Assembly: GCF_008727715.1 (NCBI RefSeq)
Contig: NZ_CP044218.1
Coordinates: 5,005,501-5,069,500 of the forward strand
Direction: 5' to 3'
Length of the DNA stretch: 64,000 nt
Source of the DNA: Mesorhizobium terrae
Lineage (GTDB): Bacteria; Pseudomonadota; Alphaproteobacteria; Rhizobiales; Rhizobiaceae
Shown in pieces: positions 41,064-51,097 of the stretch (positions are counted from its first letter, which is position 1; each line of letters starts with the position of its first letter). Both the position numbers and the translations under genes were made by a program. The notes under the pieces are model-generated. The model was not told the origin of the DNA, made no database searches, and was given only the letters and a program-made list of their open reading frames with translations.

Positions 41064-41582
41064 TCACGCCGCCTCGTCCTTCCGGGCATAGGCGCCAATG
41101 ACGCGCGCGACCGAAGCCGCCGGTGCATTGACGATCTGAGCGATCCGGGTTGCCGGGGTGGCGATCATGCCAACCAGGCGGGCGCGCAGCTCGTCGAGCG
41201 ACGGCAGCGAGGCAAGAGCCTTCACACCGTCGGCGTTGAGCGAGGTCGTGCCCATCGAGCCACCGAGAATGACGAGCTTGTCATTCCCCTTGGCGAAATC
41301 GGACGCGACCTTCGGCGCCGCAATCGGATCGTCCGAATAGGCAACCAGCGTCTGTCCCTTGAACAGATCGATGATGCTTTCGGATTCCGTGCCCTGAAGA
41401 GCGATCTTGGCGAGGCGGTTCTTCGCGACTTTGACGGTGCCGCCGGCCTGACGCATCTTCGTGCGAAGATCGTTCATTTGCGCGACGGTGATACCGGCAT
41501 AGTGGGCCACGACGACTGAACCGGCGCCCTTGAAGGCGTCGTTCAGGCCCGTGACGAGTTCGCGTTTTTCCGCTCTGTCCAC
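41064..41582 (-). CDS. rplJ: 50S ribosomal protein L10
   Basis: Base of the ribosomal stalk. The 172 residues begin [20 protein letters not shown] and include [20 protein letters not shown] and [18 protein letters not shown]10-L12 complexes commonly repress their own mRNA; the 392-bp interval upstream has structure that fits such a leader. Confidence 0.97.
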   Translation of the reverse strand: MDRAEKRELVTGLNDAFKGAGSVVVAHYAGITVAQMNDLRTKMRQAGGTVKVAKNRLAKIALQGTESESIIDLFKGQTLVAYSDDPIAAPKVASDFAKGNDKLVILGGSMGTTSLNADGVKALASLPSLDELRARLVGMIATPATRIAQIVNAPAASVARVIGAYARKDEAA

Positions 41583-41830
41583 TGCCTATCTCCAGTTGAC
41601 CACCTCCCCATTTGCGGGAAAGCAGTCGGGTTGCCTTTTGCCGGGCGGGCTATCCAGAAATTCCAGATCTCCCGAACGGCGCTCGAGGATCCTGCCCCCT
41701 TTCGCCACACCCGACAGGTTTCCCCGGCGCGATGCGCAGACAAAAGGCAAACACGGTTCGAACCTTCCATTGGAGCAGAGGCTCCGTTGTCTGGTCCTAC
41801 CCCGTCTCATGCAGGCCGTATGATTAAGGT
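41583..41830 (-). ncRNA. Probable L10 (rplJ) autoregulatory mRNA leader
   Basis: The stretch before rplJ can fold over long range: TTGCCTTTTG (41631-41640) is a perfect 10-bp complement of CAAAAGGCAA (41741-41750). A compact GGAGC/GCTCC hairpin lies near 41774-41787 and other stems lie inside. This matches, in form and place, the L10 leader class known from many bacteria. I could not align it to the known consensus, so the call is from position and pairing. Confidence 0.6.
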
Positions 41831-41868
41831 CCGCCCTTTCGGGACTAGGCCGCCTGCAATCTCGGACA

Positions 41869-41963
41869 GGATGCCGGATCTCTTTCGATTTCCGGCATCC
41901 GGGACCCGCTTGCGCGGAGCCCGGAATTCTTCAGGAGGATCAGCCCGCTAAAGGCCGATCCTC
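41869..41963. repeat. Cluster of hairpins/REP-like element between rplA and rplJ
   Basis: Two stems, GGATGCCGGA/TCCGGCATCC (41869-41878 with 41891-41900) and GAGGATC/GATCCTC with GCC/GGC (41935-41963), flank CCGGGACCCGC...GCGGAGCCCGG. The centre resembles the palindromes in the 3.9-5.0 kb gene-free interval. The distal hairpin is 12 bp after the rplA stop. Confidence 0.6.
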
Positions 41964-41974
41964 GATCAATCGTC

Positions 41975-42673
41975 TCAGGAAGCCGCGAGCGTCGCGACGT
42001 CCAGCTTGAGGCCCGGGCCCATCGTCGAGGTGACCGACACCTTCTTGACGTAGTTGCCCTTGGCGCCCGTCGGCTTGGCCTTGGTGACCGCATCGGCGAA
42101 GGCGCGGATGTTCTCTTCCAGAGCCTTGACCTCGAACGAGACCTTGCCGATGCCGGCGTGGATGATGCCAGCCTTCTCGACGCGGAACTCGACCGCGCCG
42201 CCCTTCGACGCCTTGACGGCGGCGGCGACATCGGTGGTCACGGTGCCGACCTTCGGGTTCGGCATCATGCCGCGCGGGCCGAGCACCTTACCCAGACGGC
42301 CGACGAGCGGCATCATGTCCGGGGTGGCGATGCAGCGATCGAAATCGATCGTGCCCTTCTGGACGATGTCGACCAGTTCTTCGGCGCCAACCAGATCGGC
42401 GCCGGCGGCCTTGGCTTCGTCAGCCTTGTCGCCACGCGCGAACACGGCGACGCGGACGTTCTTGCCGGTGCCGTTCGGCAGGTTGACCACGCCGCGGACC
42501 ATCTGGTCGGCATGGCGCGGGTCGACGCCGAGGTTCATGGCGATCTCGACGGTCTCGTCGAACTTCACCTTCGAACGATCCTTGAGGATCTTGAGGGCCT
42601 CGCCCAGGGCATAGGCCTTGTTCGGGTCGATGCCTTCGCGGGTCTTGGCTACACGCTTTGCAATCTTTGCCAT
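41975..42673 (-). CDS. rplA: 50S ribosomal protein L1
   Basis: L1-stalk protein; in E. coli also the translational repressor of its own operon. The 232 residues include [20 protein letters not shown] and the L1 signature [20 protein letters not shown] (about 121-140). It starts 4 bp after the rplK stop, so coupling is likely. Confidence 0.97.
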   Translation of the reverse strand: MAKIAKRVAKTREGIDPNKAYALGEALKILKDRSKVKFDETVEIAMNLGVDPRHADQMVRGVVNLPNGTGKNVRVAVFARGDKADEAKAAGADLVGAEELVDIVQKGTIDFDRCIATPDMMPLVGRLGKVLGPRGMMPNPKVGTVTTDVAAAVKASKGGAVEFRVEKAGIIHAGIGKVSFEVKALEENIRAFADAVTKAKPTGAKGNYVKKVSVTSTMGPGLKLDVATLAAS

Positions 42674-42677
42674 CGTC

Positions 42678-43106
42678 TTAGCCCACCACTTCCAGGCCCA
42701 TCGAACGGGCGGAACCTTCGACCATGCGCATTGCTGCTTCCACGTCGTTGGCGTTCAGGTCCTTCATCTTCTTCTCGGCGATCTCGCGCACCTTGTCGCG
42801 GGCGATCGTGCCGGCCTTGACCTTGCCCGGCTCCTTCGAGCCCGACTTCAGGTTGGCGGCCTTCTTCAGGAAGTAGCTCACCGGCGGCGTCTTCATGACG
42901 AAGGTGAACGACTTGTCCTGGTAATAGGTGATGACGACCGGGATCGGAGATCCCTTCTCGAGTTCCTGGGTCTGCGCGTTGAACGCCTTGCAGAATTCCA
43001 TGATGTTGATGCCACGCTGACCAAGCGCCGGGCCGATCGGGGGCGACGGAGTCGCAGAACCCGCGGCAACCTGGAGCTTGAGCTGGCCCGCTACTTTCTT
43101 AGCCAT
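42678..43106 (-). CDS. rplK: 50S ribosomal protein L11
   Basis: GTPase-associated-centre protein, target of RelA signalling and thiopeptides. The 142 residues begin [20 protein letters not shown] and carry [20 protein letters not shown]; the C-terminal ends [16 protein letters not shown]. It follows nusG by 171 bp. Confidence 0.97.
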   Translation of the reverse strand: MAKKVAGQLKLQVAAGSATPSPPIGPALGQRGINIMEFCKAFNAQTQELEKGSPIPVVITYYQDKSFTFVMKTPPVSYFLKKAANLKSGSKEPGKVKAGTIARDKVREIAEKKMKDLNANDVEAAMRMVEGSARSMGLEVVG

Positions 43107-43277
43107 ACTCTTTCCTGCCTTCAGTCATGCCGGCCTCTTCAGAACAAGAGAACACCGGCGGTTGCAGCCTGGTGGTTCGGTTCACGCGACCGGCTAAGCC
43201 GCGCTTGCCTCCCACCGCTCATGGCGACGCCAATGGCACCGCCCTCCGCCCCTCTTATCGAGGAGCGGAAATCCGGA

Positions 43278-43817
43278 TCAGCCCTTTTCGACCTGACCGA
43301 ATTCCAGATCGACAGGCACAGCGCGCCCGAAGATCGAAACTTCCACCTTGAGGCGGGCGCGCTCTTCGTCCACTTCCTGGACGAAACCGTTGAACGAGGC
43401 GAATGGCCCGTCCGAAACGCGCACCTGCTCGCCGATCTCGAAGGTAACCGACTGCTTCGGCCTTTCGACGCCTTCCTGCACCTGGTGCAGAATGCGCTCG
43501 GCTTCCTTGTCGGTGATGTGCATCGGCTTGGCCGTATGCTTGTCTTCACCGAGGAAACCCGTGACGCGCGGCGTGTTCTTCACCAGCGAGATGACCGCGT
43601 CGTTGAGCTCGGCCTTCATCAGCACGTAGCCCGGGAAGAACTTGCGCTCGGCGTCCACCTTCTTGCCGCGTCGAACCTCGACGACCTTCTCGGTCGGCAC
43701 GACGATCTGCTCGATCCTCTCCGACAGGCCCTTCTGCTTGGCCTTGTTTTCGATGTCTTCAGCGACCTTCTTTTCGAAGTTCGAATAAGCGTGAACGATG
43801 TACCACCGCGCAGTCAT
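43278..43817 (-). CDS. nusG: Transcription termination/antitermination protein NusG
   Basis: Links RNA polymerase to Rho and to the ribosome. The 179 residues have the NGN domain (MTARWYIVHAYSNFEKKVAE, then FFPGYVLMKAELNDAVISLV) and a C-terminal KOW domain (GEQVRVSDGPFASFNGFVQE). Encoded 25 bp after secE, as in most bacteria. Confidence 0.97.
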   Translation of the reverse strand: MTARWYIVHAYSNFEKKVAEDIENKAKQKGLSERIEQIVVPTEKVVEVRRGKKVDAERKFFPGYVLMKAELNDAVISLVKNTPRVTGFLGEDKHTAKPMHITDKEAERILHQVQEGVERPKQSVTFEIGEQVRVSDGPFASFNGFVQEVDEERARLKVEVSIFGRAVPVDLEFGQVEKG

Positions 43818-43842
43818 CTATGAATTCCCTGTCCTGGTGGTC

Positions 43843-44046
43843 TTATTTGCCGATGCCGAGGATCATCTCGACCGCCAGACCCATGATCTGATCGGCAGCA
43901 AAGAAGAAGATCATGGCGATCGCAGCGAAGGCCAGAACCATGACCGTCGAAATCACCGTTTCGCGCCTGGAAGGCCAAGTGACCTTGGCGGTTTCCGCCC
44001 GCACCTGCTGAAGGAAGACGAAAGGATTGGATGTCTTCGACGCCAT
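43843..44046 (-). CDS. secE: Preprotein translocase subunit SecE
   Basis: Single-span Sec translocon subunit, 67 residues from ATG 44046 (MASKTSNPFVFLQQVRAETA). The conserved amphipathic segment VTWPSRRETVISTVMVLAFA runs into one C-terminal membrane helix. The frame extends back to 44154, but that stretch has no SD or family match. Short form, usual in alphaproteobacteria. Confidence 0.96.
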   Translation of the reverse strand: MASKTSNPFVFLQQVRAETAKVTWPSRRETVISTVMVLAFAAIAMIFFFAADQIMGLAVEMILGIGK

Positions 44047-44212
44047 GTCCGCTCTGCTTTCAAGACCCGTTGACCGGATCTCCTGGATGATCCCGCCGGC
44101 CGGGACGTACCGCCGGATCGAATTCCAAGCCGAATCAGCAGGCCTTCGATCCATGCAAATCAGACGCGCAAAGCCGGCTTCCCAGCTCCACGCGTCGCGT
44201 GTCTGTCATGTC

Positions 44213-44241
44213 TACATAAAACCGATTCTTGATCCACGCAA
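44213..44241 (-). promoter_or_regulatory. Candidate promoter of secE-nusG
   Basis: On the minus strand TTGCGT and TATGTA are spaced 17 bp apart, placing a start about 160 bp before secE and after tRNA-Trp. Sequence match only. It sits in the 343-bp gene-free interval 44047-44389, where I see nothing else. Confidence 0.4.
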
Positions 44242-44389
44242 GTGGCAAGCTTCCGCTTTATGACCAAACGCCGCATCGGAACCATCCAGTCGTTCCGTCC
44301 CGGCTATGGGGCCCTTATGCCCGAGAAACGCTCATATGGCAAGGCTTACGCCTGTTTCAAGGCCTGCGCTTCCGGGAATTTCGGGAGAC

Positions 44390-44465
<76 letters not shown>

Positions 44466-44619
44466 ACAAATTGCTGCGCATCATCTGCGCGGCAGGCGCT
44501 TCCTAGAAGCTTCCGCGCCGTCTGTAAAGAGCCGTTTGCGCGTTGATGCCAGCCTATTGCGCGTCGATGCCGGCGCAGCAATTGCTGCGGGCACGAAGGC
44601 TCCCGGCTTCGCCTCGCTC

Positions 44620-45102
44620 TCAACTTTTGGCGGGCGGCGTGTAGGGCCCACCCGGCACGCCCCAACCCCATTGCGGCATCGGTTCCTGCTCGGGATCGCA
44701 GGTGGCGCCGAGCGTGGAGTTCATCCTGGCGAGGCGCGAGCCCCACTCGATATAGGCGGCGAAGGCGGAGCGGAATTCCGGATCGTCGGGCAGACCGACC
44801 TCGTCGGCGGCGTCCATCAACAGGCTGATCCAGCGGCGGCGCTGCTCCTCGGTCAGATGCCTGTCGAGATGGTGCATCACCATTTCACGATGGCCGCCAT
44901 GCTGTTCGGAATAGGTCTTCGGCCCGCCGAACACCTCGCCGATGAAGGCCGCGACATGGGCGGGGTGATCCGACGACATCGCCTTGAACACCGGGCCGAC
45001 GACAGGGTCCTTCGCCACCTTGGCATAAAAGGTGGCAGTCAGGCGGTTGAGGTTTTCGGACCCGCCGGCCCAATCGTAAAGTGTGGGTACATCCGCGGCC
45101 AT
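44620..45102 (-). CDS. Group II truncated hemoglobin
   Basis: A 160-residue haem protein of the 2/2 (TrHbO) type, likely handling O2, NO or peroxide. From ATG 45102 it begins MAADVPTLYDWAGGSENLNR. The proximal F8 His is His78 in EMVMHHLDRHLTEEQRRRWI and the group-II G8 Trp is Trp91. The Pro/Trp-rich C-terminal tail (after ~138) is longer than in the standard domain. The upstream codons to 45219 overlap the tuf2 terminator and are not used. It is inserted between tuf2 and tRNA-Trp, unrelated to translation. Confidence 0.88.
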   Translation of the reverse strand: MAADVPTLYDWAGGSENLNRLTATFYAKVAKDPVVGPVFKAMSSDHPAHVAAFIGEVFGGPKTYSEQHGGHREMVMHHLDRHLTEEQRRRWISLLMDAADEVGLPDDPEFRSAFAAYIEWGSRLARMNSTLGATCDPEQEPMPQWGWGVPGGPYTPPAKS

Positions 45103-45216
45103 GTCCGTCGTTTCCCTCGATTGTTCGAGCGACGACTGTCCCGGAATGGAGACAAGGACGCAAGCTGGCCGGACGGGCAGCAAAGCCCTCCATTCCCAAT
45201 TGAACAATCGCCATCC

Positions 45217-45248
45217 CAAAACAAAAGGGCGACCCGAAGGCCGCCCTT
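45217..45248 (-). terminator. Intrinsic terminator of tuf2
   Basis: RNA stem AAGGGCGGCC/GGUCGCCCUU (10 bp, one G-U), UUCG tetraloop, then UUGUUUUGG. About 25 bp after the tuf2 stop. Confidence 0.93.
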
Positions 45249-45272
45249 TCGATTGGTCAATTGAAACGCCGA

Positions 45273-46448
<1,176 letters not shown>

Positions 46449-46496
46449 AGTCTCTTTCCTTGGACGGCCTGGACCTACGTTCAGTCGGATGCGCGG

Positions 46497-46525
46497 CGAT
46501 TAGCGACAAAGGTCCAAAAACACAA
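46497..46525 (-). promoter_or_regulatory. Candidate promoter of tuf2
   Basis: On the minus strand TTGTGT and TAATCG are 17 bp apart, about 50 bp before the tuf2 start. Judged on sequence only. The remainder of the 46449-46805 interval has no gene; an imperfect palindrome around TACATGTA lies at 46602-46610. Confidence 0.45.
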
Positions 46526-46805
46526 GCCTCTTGTGGCCGGCGTCCGGACCCCGTCTGGATGCCGCCAGCGACGTGGGCAGGTTCAGTGCTGTGGATTTCC
46601 GTACATGTAGGAATTTTCACCTAGCGCGCAAGGGTATGTCGTCCCCTTGCGAAACCTGCCGAAACGCTCACAGCCAACCAACGATCTCGTGACCGGGCGC
46701 GAGGTTCTTGTGATTGGAAGCGCTGCCGACCCCGCCCCATCTCCGTCTTACCGAACGGTGCGATCCATCCGGGTGCAGCCGTTGTCTGGCAAAAAGGAGT
46801 ATCCC

Positions 46806-47036
46806 ATGAAGAAGATCGTCCTCATCGCCGCTGCCCTTGTCGTTGCGGCCTCCGGCAGCGCCTTCGCCGCGAACCAGAAGCCGCGTCCGCACAAACAGCA
46901 GGCCGTCGAGCAGGTCGACACCTCGACGACCGCGTCCACCAGCCAGATGTATGCCACGCCGCGCGTTTCGCCGACCGACAGGGATCCGTTTAAGATACCG
47001 GATGCCGGTTACGGACAGGGCATCTGGGGCAACTGA
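46806..47036 (+). CDS. Small exported protein of unknown function
   Basis: A 76-residue protein with an excellent SD (AAAGGAG, 7 bp before ATG 46806). The N-terminus MKKIVLIAAALVVAASGSAF is a Sec signal peptide with cleavage after AFA. The roughly 54-residue mature part is Thr/Ser-rich with the ending FKIPDAGYGQGIWGN. I recognise no family. Upstream frame to 46647 is not used. Confidence 0.78.
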   Translation: MKKIVLIAAALVVAASGSAFAANQKPRPHKQQAVEQVDTSTTASTSQMYATPRVSPTDRDPFKIPDAGYGQGIWGN

Positions 47037-47073
47037 CGATTGCCCAAAAACGCTCGGTGCAAATCGAGAAAGC

Positions 47074-47098
47074 GCGCCGCGGACCATGCCCGCGGCGC
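47074..47098. terminator. GC-rich hairpin between convergent small genes
   Basis: GCGCCGCGG (47074-47082) pairs with CCGCGGCGC (47090-47098). No T run; may end the gene at 46806 and also protect the 3' end of the convergent gene at 47133. Confidence 0.4.
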
Positions 47099-47132
47099 CC
47101 GAAACGCTTCGGAATTGACGGCGGCTACAGCG

Positions 47133-47387
47133 TCAGGCGCTGCGGCCACTGATGGCGTGATATGCCCACAACACAACGACAGCGCCGATCACGGCCACGA
47201 TCAGGCTGTAGATATTGAGGCCGGTGACCCCCGCCGCGCCGAACGCGCTGAAGATGACGCCGCCGACGACCGCGCCGACAACGCCGAGCACGATATCCAT
47301 CAGGAAGCCCTGACCACTCTTATTGACGATCTTGCTGCCGATGAAACCGGCGACCACGCCGAGGATAATCCAGCTGATGATTCCCAT
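47133..47387 (-). CDS. GlsB/YeaQ/YmgE-family small membrane protein
   Basis: An 84-residue protein with three hydrophobic segments rich in Gly and Ala: GIISWIILGVVAGFIGSKIV, DIVLGVVGAVVGGVIFSAFG and YSLIVAVIGAVVVLWAYHAI. This is the pattern of the transglycosylase-associated/GlsB family, linked to envelope stress in other bacteria. ATG 47387 follows GGAG at 8 bp. No neighbour reveals its role. Confidence 0.85.
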   Translation of the reverse strand: MGIISWIILGVVAGFIGSKIVNKSGQGFLMDIVLGVVGAVVGGVIFSAFGAAGVTGLNIYSLIVAVIGAVVVLWAYHAISGRSA

Positions 47388-47521
47388 TGCGTTGCTCCAT
47401 TCGCCCCCAGGCACCGAGACATTTCCATAGGACGCGGCAAAGCTCAAGCTGGCCTTGAATTTCGGCGGCGGACGGGCAATTGTCAGGGCGGGCCGGGTAA
47501 CGTTCACAACGGAGATCCACG

Positions 47522-47965
47522 ATGGGACTGTTCGACAACGCCGTTCCGGGCGGCAATATCACCAAGCCCCTGATGATCGCATTGGGCGCCCTGCTGGTCG
47601 GGAAAATGCTCAGCGGCGGCGGCTCTTCCTCACAGCAACAGGCTGCCCCCGCCCCGGCGGGCGGCGCCTCCGACGGCGGGCTGCTCGGCGGGCTTGGCGG
47701 CTTGCTCGACAAGCTGAAGGACGCCGGGCACGGCCAGACCGCCGATTCCTGGGTCGGCACCGGGCAGAACCAGTCGATCAACGCCAATGATCTCGGCCAG
47801 GCGCTGGGGCCGCAGGTCATCAAAGAGATCGCCGCCCGCACCGGCATGGACGAGCAGGAATTGCTGAAACAATTGTCCACCGCCCTGCCGGGCGTCGTCG
47901 ACAAGCTCACCCCGAACGGTCAGGTGCCGTCGCGCAACCAGCTGGAATCTCTGTTCGGCAACTGA
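47522..47965 (+). CDS. YidB-like (DUF937) protein
   Basis: A 147-residue protein. The N-terminus MGLFDNAVPGGNITKPLMIA is followed by a short hydrophobic stretch, a Gln/Ala/Pro/Gly-rich linker (about 35-65) and a helical DUF937/YidB domain with WVGTGQNQSINANDLGQALG and LSTALPGVVDKLTPNGQVPS. Function of the family is unknown. GGAG lies just before the ATG. A good terminator follows. Confidence 0.82.
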   Translation: MGLFDNAVPGGNITKPLMIALGALLVGKMLSGGGSSSQQQAAPAPAGGASDGGLLGGLGGLLDKLKDAGHGQTADSWVGTGQNQSINANDLGQALGPQVIKEIAARTGMDEQELLKQLSTALPGVVDKLTPNGQVPSRNQLESLFGN

Positions 47966-47990
47966 GGCCGGACAATTCTTGACCATTGAA

Positions 47991-48014
47991 ACGGGCGCTA
48001 CGGCGCCCGTATTT
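47991..48014 (+). terminator. Terminator after the YidB-like gene
   Basis: Perfect 8-bp stem ACGGGCGC/GCGCCCGT (47991-47998 with 48003-48010), 4-nt loop, then ATTT. 25 bp beyond the stop. Confidence 0.65.
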
Positions 48015-48054
48015 CGTCCGGATCGCGAAGCCGGCATTCCGCCGGTGCTTCTCG

Positions 48055-49527
48055 CTAACTATCGCTTTGACGTTCCGGGCACCTGGAAACTGGCGGGAAA
48101 ATCATGCGCAGGCAGGCTCCCTTCGCCAGAGCGTCGGCTACCATCACGCGCCCGCCATGCAGTTCGACGATCGCCTTGACGAGGTTGAGGCCCAGGCCGG
48201 TCCCCTGACCGTGTGGCTGCAATCTGTGGAACGGCTCGAATACCCGCTCGCGATCGTTTGACGGAATGCCGGCGCCTTGATCACGCACTTCGATTGTCGC
48301 TGGAGCCGATATCTGCACTGTAATGGTGCCGCGTCTGCCGCCATAGTCGATGGCGTTTTGCAGCAAGTTGGTCAGCGCCCGTTCCAATGCAAGCTGGTCG
48401 CCCGAAACGACGGCGTGTTCGATATCGGTGTGGAACTCCATCTCATAGCCCGCCGAAAAGCCGAGCGGGCCCATGTCGAGCAGGACCTGCCGACCGATAG
48501 CGACGAGATCGACAGGCGCGAAACGGTCGGCCTGCTTGTCGAGGCGCTGCAGGTCGAGGAGTTGTTCGGTCAGGGTCGCCAATCGCGCAACATCTTCGCC
48601 CAGCCGCGCCTTTTCCGAACCGGTCGGCAGGGCCGCGACGCGCATGCTCAAAATGGCGACCGGCGTGCGCAGTTCATGTGCGGCATCCGCCAGGAAACGC
48701 TGGTGGCGTTCATAGCCCTCGTCGAGCCTGCCCAGCGCATCGTTGATGGCCTTGATCAGGGCGAGCACCTCCGAGGGGGCGTTGTCCACTGAAAGGCGCG
48801 TGGCGTGGCGGTCGATATCGATGCTTGCAGCCTGTTTTGCCGCATCGCTCAGCCCGGCAAGCGCACCACGCACCACAATCGGGGTGGCAACAAGAACGCC
48901 GACCGCGATGATGATCATGATCGGCACGACGAGCTTCAGAAACACCAGCGAAATGCCTAAGACGATTATGTGCGCAGGCGCCGCCGCTGCCGAGCCGGTC
49001 ATGATCTGGACCTCGCCGGCGGCCGTGTCGATCCAGCGAACCCGTGCCGTCGGCAGATCGGCCGGGTCCCATATGTTCCAGCCAAGCCTTGCCTGGCCGA
49101 TATCGTCGAGCGCATCGCCGATGGCGCTGAATTGCGGCGGAACGACGCCTTCGACAAGGCGATCACCCCGCCGGTCGTGAATGACAAACCACAAATCGGG
49201 TATCGCGGTTCGCAGAGCGATGATGTCGGCCGTTTGCCGCAGTTTCAGCGCGCCGCCGGGCGCGCGTTCCACAGCGGGGCCGAGAATTTCGATGGTGTTG
49301 TCGGGGGATTTGAAGTCGAAGAGATTGCCCGACCAGAAAAGCACGGCCATGACCGCAAGCAAGATGGTTGCCTGCAGTGTCAGCAAGCGCACGATCAATT
49401 GTCGCTTCAGCGTGCGGACCGGTCTCGCGGATCGGCCGCTTTGCCGCCTGATCTGCCGCCCGATATGACCGGAGATGTTTTCCTTAATGCCTTGTATGGC
49501 GCTTGGAATTCGCTCGGCAGTGATCAT
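48055..49527 (-). CDS. Two-component sensor histidine kinase
   Basis: A 490-residue inner-membrane kinase. TM1 lies at about 46-66, a periplasmic sensor of about 120 residues follows, TM2 lies at about 187-218, then a HAMP-like linker. The phosphoaccepting His284 is in FLADAAHELRTPVAILS, with N box NLLQNAIDYG and G boxes DQGAGIP and GTGLGLNLVKA. Its start overlaps the stop of the response-regulator gene by 4 bp. The signal is unknown; the periplasmic region has no recognised fold. Confidence 0.9.
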   Translation of the reverse strand: MITAERIPSAIQGIKENISGHIGRQIRRQSGRSARPVRTLKRQLIVRLLTLQATILLAVMAVLFWSGNLFDFKSPDNTIEILGPAVERAPGGALKLRQTADIIALRTAIPDLWFVIHDRRGDRLVEGVVPPQFSAIGDALDDIGQARLGWNIWDPADLPTARVRWIDTAAGEVQIMTGSAAAAPAHIIVLGISLVFLKLVVPIMIIIAVGVLVATPIVVRGALAGLSDAAKQAASIDIDRHATRLSVDNAPSEVLALIKAINDALGRLDEGYERHQRFLADAAHELRTPVAILSMRVAALPTGSEKARLGEDVARLATLTEQLLDLQRLDKQADRFAPVDLVAIGRQVLLDMGPLGFSAGYEMEFHTDIEHAVVSGDQLALERALTNLLQNAIDYGGRRGTITVQISAPATIEVRDQGAGIPSNDRERVFEPFHRLQPHGQGTGLGLNLVKAIVELHGGRVMVADALAKGACLRMIFPPVSRCPERQSDS

Positions 49528-50198
49528 GGAACTTCTCGCAGCACATAACCGACGCCGCGGATGCCATTGACGACAACGCCCGCCTCGGCGTCGAGCAGCT
49601 TGCGGCGCAGACGGGAGATGTGGGTGTCCAGAGTGTTGGCCTGGATATCGTCGTCCAGGCCGAATACCGCCTCCATCAATGCCGGGCGGGGCACCATGCG
49701 CCCCATGCGGCGCATCAGGGCCTCCAGCACCAAAAGCTCACGGCGCGGCAAATCCAGCGGCATGCCGTCGACGCGCACGTCGCGCTGGTCGACGTCGAGC
49801 GTCAGCCGCCCAAGCCCGAGCGTGTCGGGCTGAACGTGACCCGGTCGCCTGAGGACGGCGCGCAACCGGGCCAGCAATTCCTCCAGGGCGAAGGGCTTGG
49901 CCAGGTAGTCGTCGGCGCCGCCGTCCAGGCCGGCGATGCGTTCGGCGAGGTTGCCGCGCGCCGTCAGCACGATAACCGGCATGGTCTTGCCATGCCCCCT
50001 GAGCAACGGAATGAGGGAGAGGCCGTCGCCGTCGGGCAGGCGCCTGTCGAGCAGGACGGCGCCGTGAACGCCTGCCATGGCTATGTCCATCGCCTGTGCG
50101 ACGGTCAGTGCACGGTCGACGATCATGTCGTGTTTCTTCAGCGCCGCGCAAAGGGCCGAGGCGAATTCCGGCTCATCCTCCACCAAAAGCAGCCGCAT
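49524..50198 (-). CDS. OmpR/QseB-family response regulator
   Basis: A 224-residue DNA-binding regulator, from ATG 50198 (MRLLLVEDEPEFASALCAAL). The receiver domain has acidic residues EDE at 7-9, phosphoacceptor Asp51 (VLLDRRLPDGDG) and the conserved Lys in DDYLAKPFALEELL. The C-terminal winged helix shows RRELLVLEALMRRMGRMVPR and DTHISRLRRKLLDAEAGVVV. Partner of the kinase that follows with a 4-bp overlap. Divergent to the methyltransferase gene at 50474, a possible target. Confidence 0.93.
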   Translation of the reverse strand: MRLLLVEDEPEFASALCAALKKHDMIVDRALTVAQAMDIAMAGVHGAVLLDRRLPDGDGLSLIPLLRGHGKTMPVIVLTARGNLAERIAGLDGGADDYLAKPFALEELLARLRAVLRRPGHVQPDTLGLGRLTLDVDQRDVRVDGMPLDLPRRELLVLEALMRRMGRMVPRPALMEAVFGLDDDIQANTLDTHISRLRRKLLDAEAGVVVNGIRGVGYVLREVP

Positions 50199-50473
50199 GA
50201 TTGTCCTTCTCAAAGCCGCTTGGTGGACCCGATCGCCAAGGCGCGGCCCCAACAATCATGGATCGACTGCTTGCCGGCAGCGCGCTTGTGACCGCGGCGC
50301 AAGATGGTGCCTGGAGCGTCGGCTCGCTCGGGCAAACCGCCAAAACATCCCGAGAAGCTCCTGGCCCGTAAGCCCTGAACCTTGCGGCAACATGACGTCG
50401 CCGTGCAATGCAGATGCCAGAGCGGCTTGCGACGAGGGTCTGGAACCCCCTCAGACCCGCAGAGCCGATCACC

Positions 50474-51097
50474 ATGTTTCAGTCCGACATCATCACCTTT
50501 CTTCGCGCCTGGCTTACCGCACCCTTGCGCGTCGCCGCCGTCGCGCCATCCAGCCCGGCCTTGGCCAGGCTGATGACCAAGGAACTCACCTCAGGGAGCG
50601 GACCGGTTATCGAATTAGGGCCGGGCACCGGCGCTTTCACCCGCGCCCTCATTGCCTGCGGGTTGCAGCAGCGCGATCTGACGCTCATCGAATATGGCGC
50701 GGAGTTCGCCACGCTGCTCCAGCACCGTTTCCCCGACGCGCGCGTCGTGAACATGGATGCCGCCGATCTCGGCAGGGCCGGCCTGTTCTCGCGGCCCGAC
50801 GTCGGCGCCGTCATCAGCGGCCTGCCGCTTCTGTCGATGCCCACCCACAAGGTCATCGCCATCCTTTCCGGCGCCTTTACCTATCTGAAGCCTGGCGGTG
50901 CCTTTTATCAATTCACCTACGGTCCGCGCTGCCCCGTACCCGACCGCATCCTCAAACCGCTCAATCTAAGGGCGGTGCATATCGGCCGCACCCTCCGCAA
51001 CATCCCACCGGCGGCCGTCTACCGGATTGAACGCTGCGCCCAGGCAAATGACCTTGGACAGAAGGTGTTGCGGGCCGTTGCGGATAGCCGCGGCTGA
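50474..51097 (+). CDS. Phospholipid N-methyltransferase-like SAM methyltransferase
   Basis: A 207-residue methyltransferase. From ATG 50474 it begins MFQSDIITFLRAWLTAPLRV and has SAM motif I VIELGPGTGAFTRALIACG (about 46-64). The A-x-S-P-S-S block (VAAVAPSSPALARLM) resembles the rhizobial PmtA family, which methylates phosphatidylethanolamine on the way to phosphatidylcholine, and also rRNA dimethylases. The motif IV region ISGLPLLSMP favours the PmtA side. Not proven as PmtA. Divergent to the two-component system. Confidence 0.75.
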   Translation: MFQSDIITFLRAWLTAPLRVAAVAPSSPALARLMTKELTSGSGPVIELGPGTGAFTRALIACGLQQRDLTLIEYGAEFATLLQHRFPDARVVNMDAADLGRAGLFSRPDVGAVISGLPLLSMPTHKVIAILSGAFTYLKPGGAFYQFTYGPRCPVPDRILKPLNLRAVHIGRTLRNIPPAAVYRIERCAQANDLGQKVLRAVADSRG

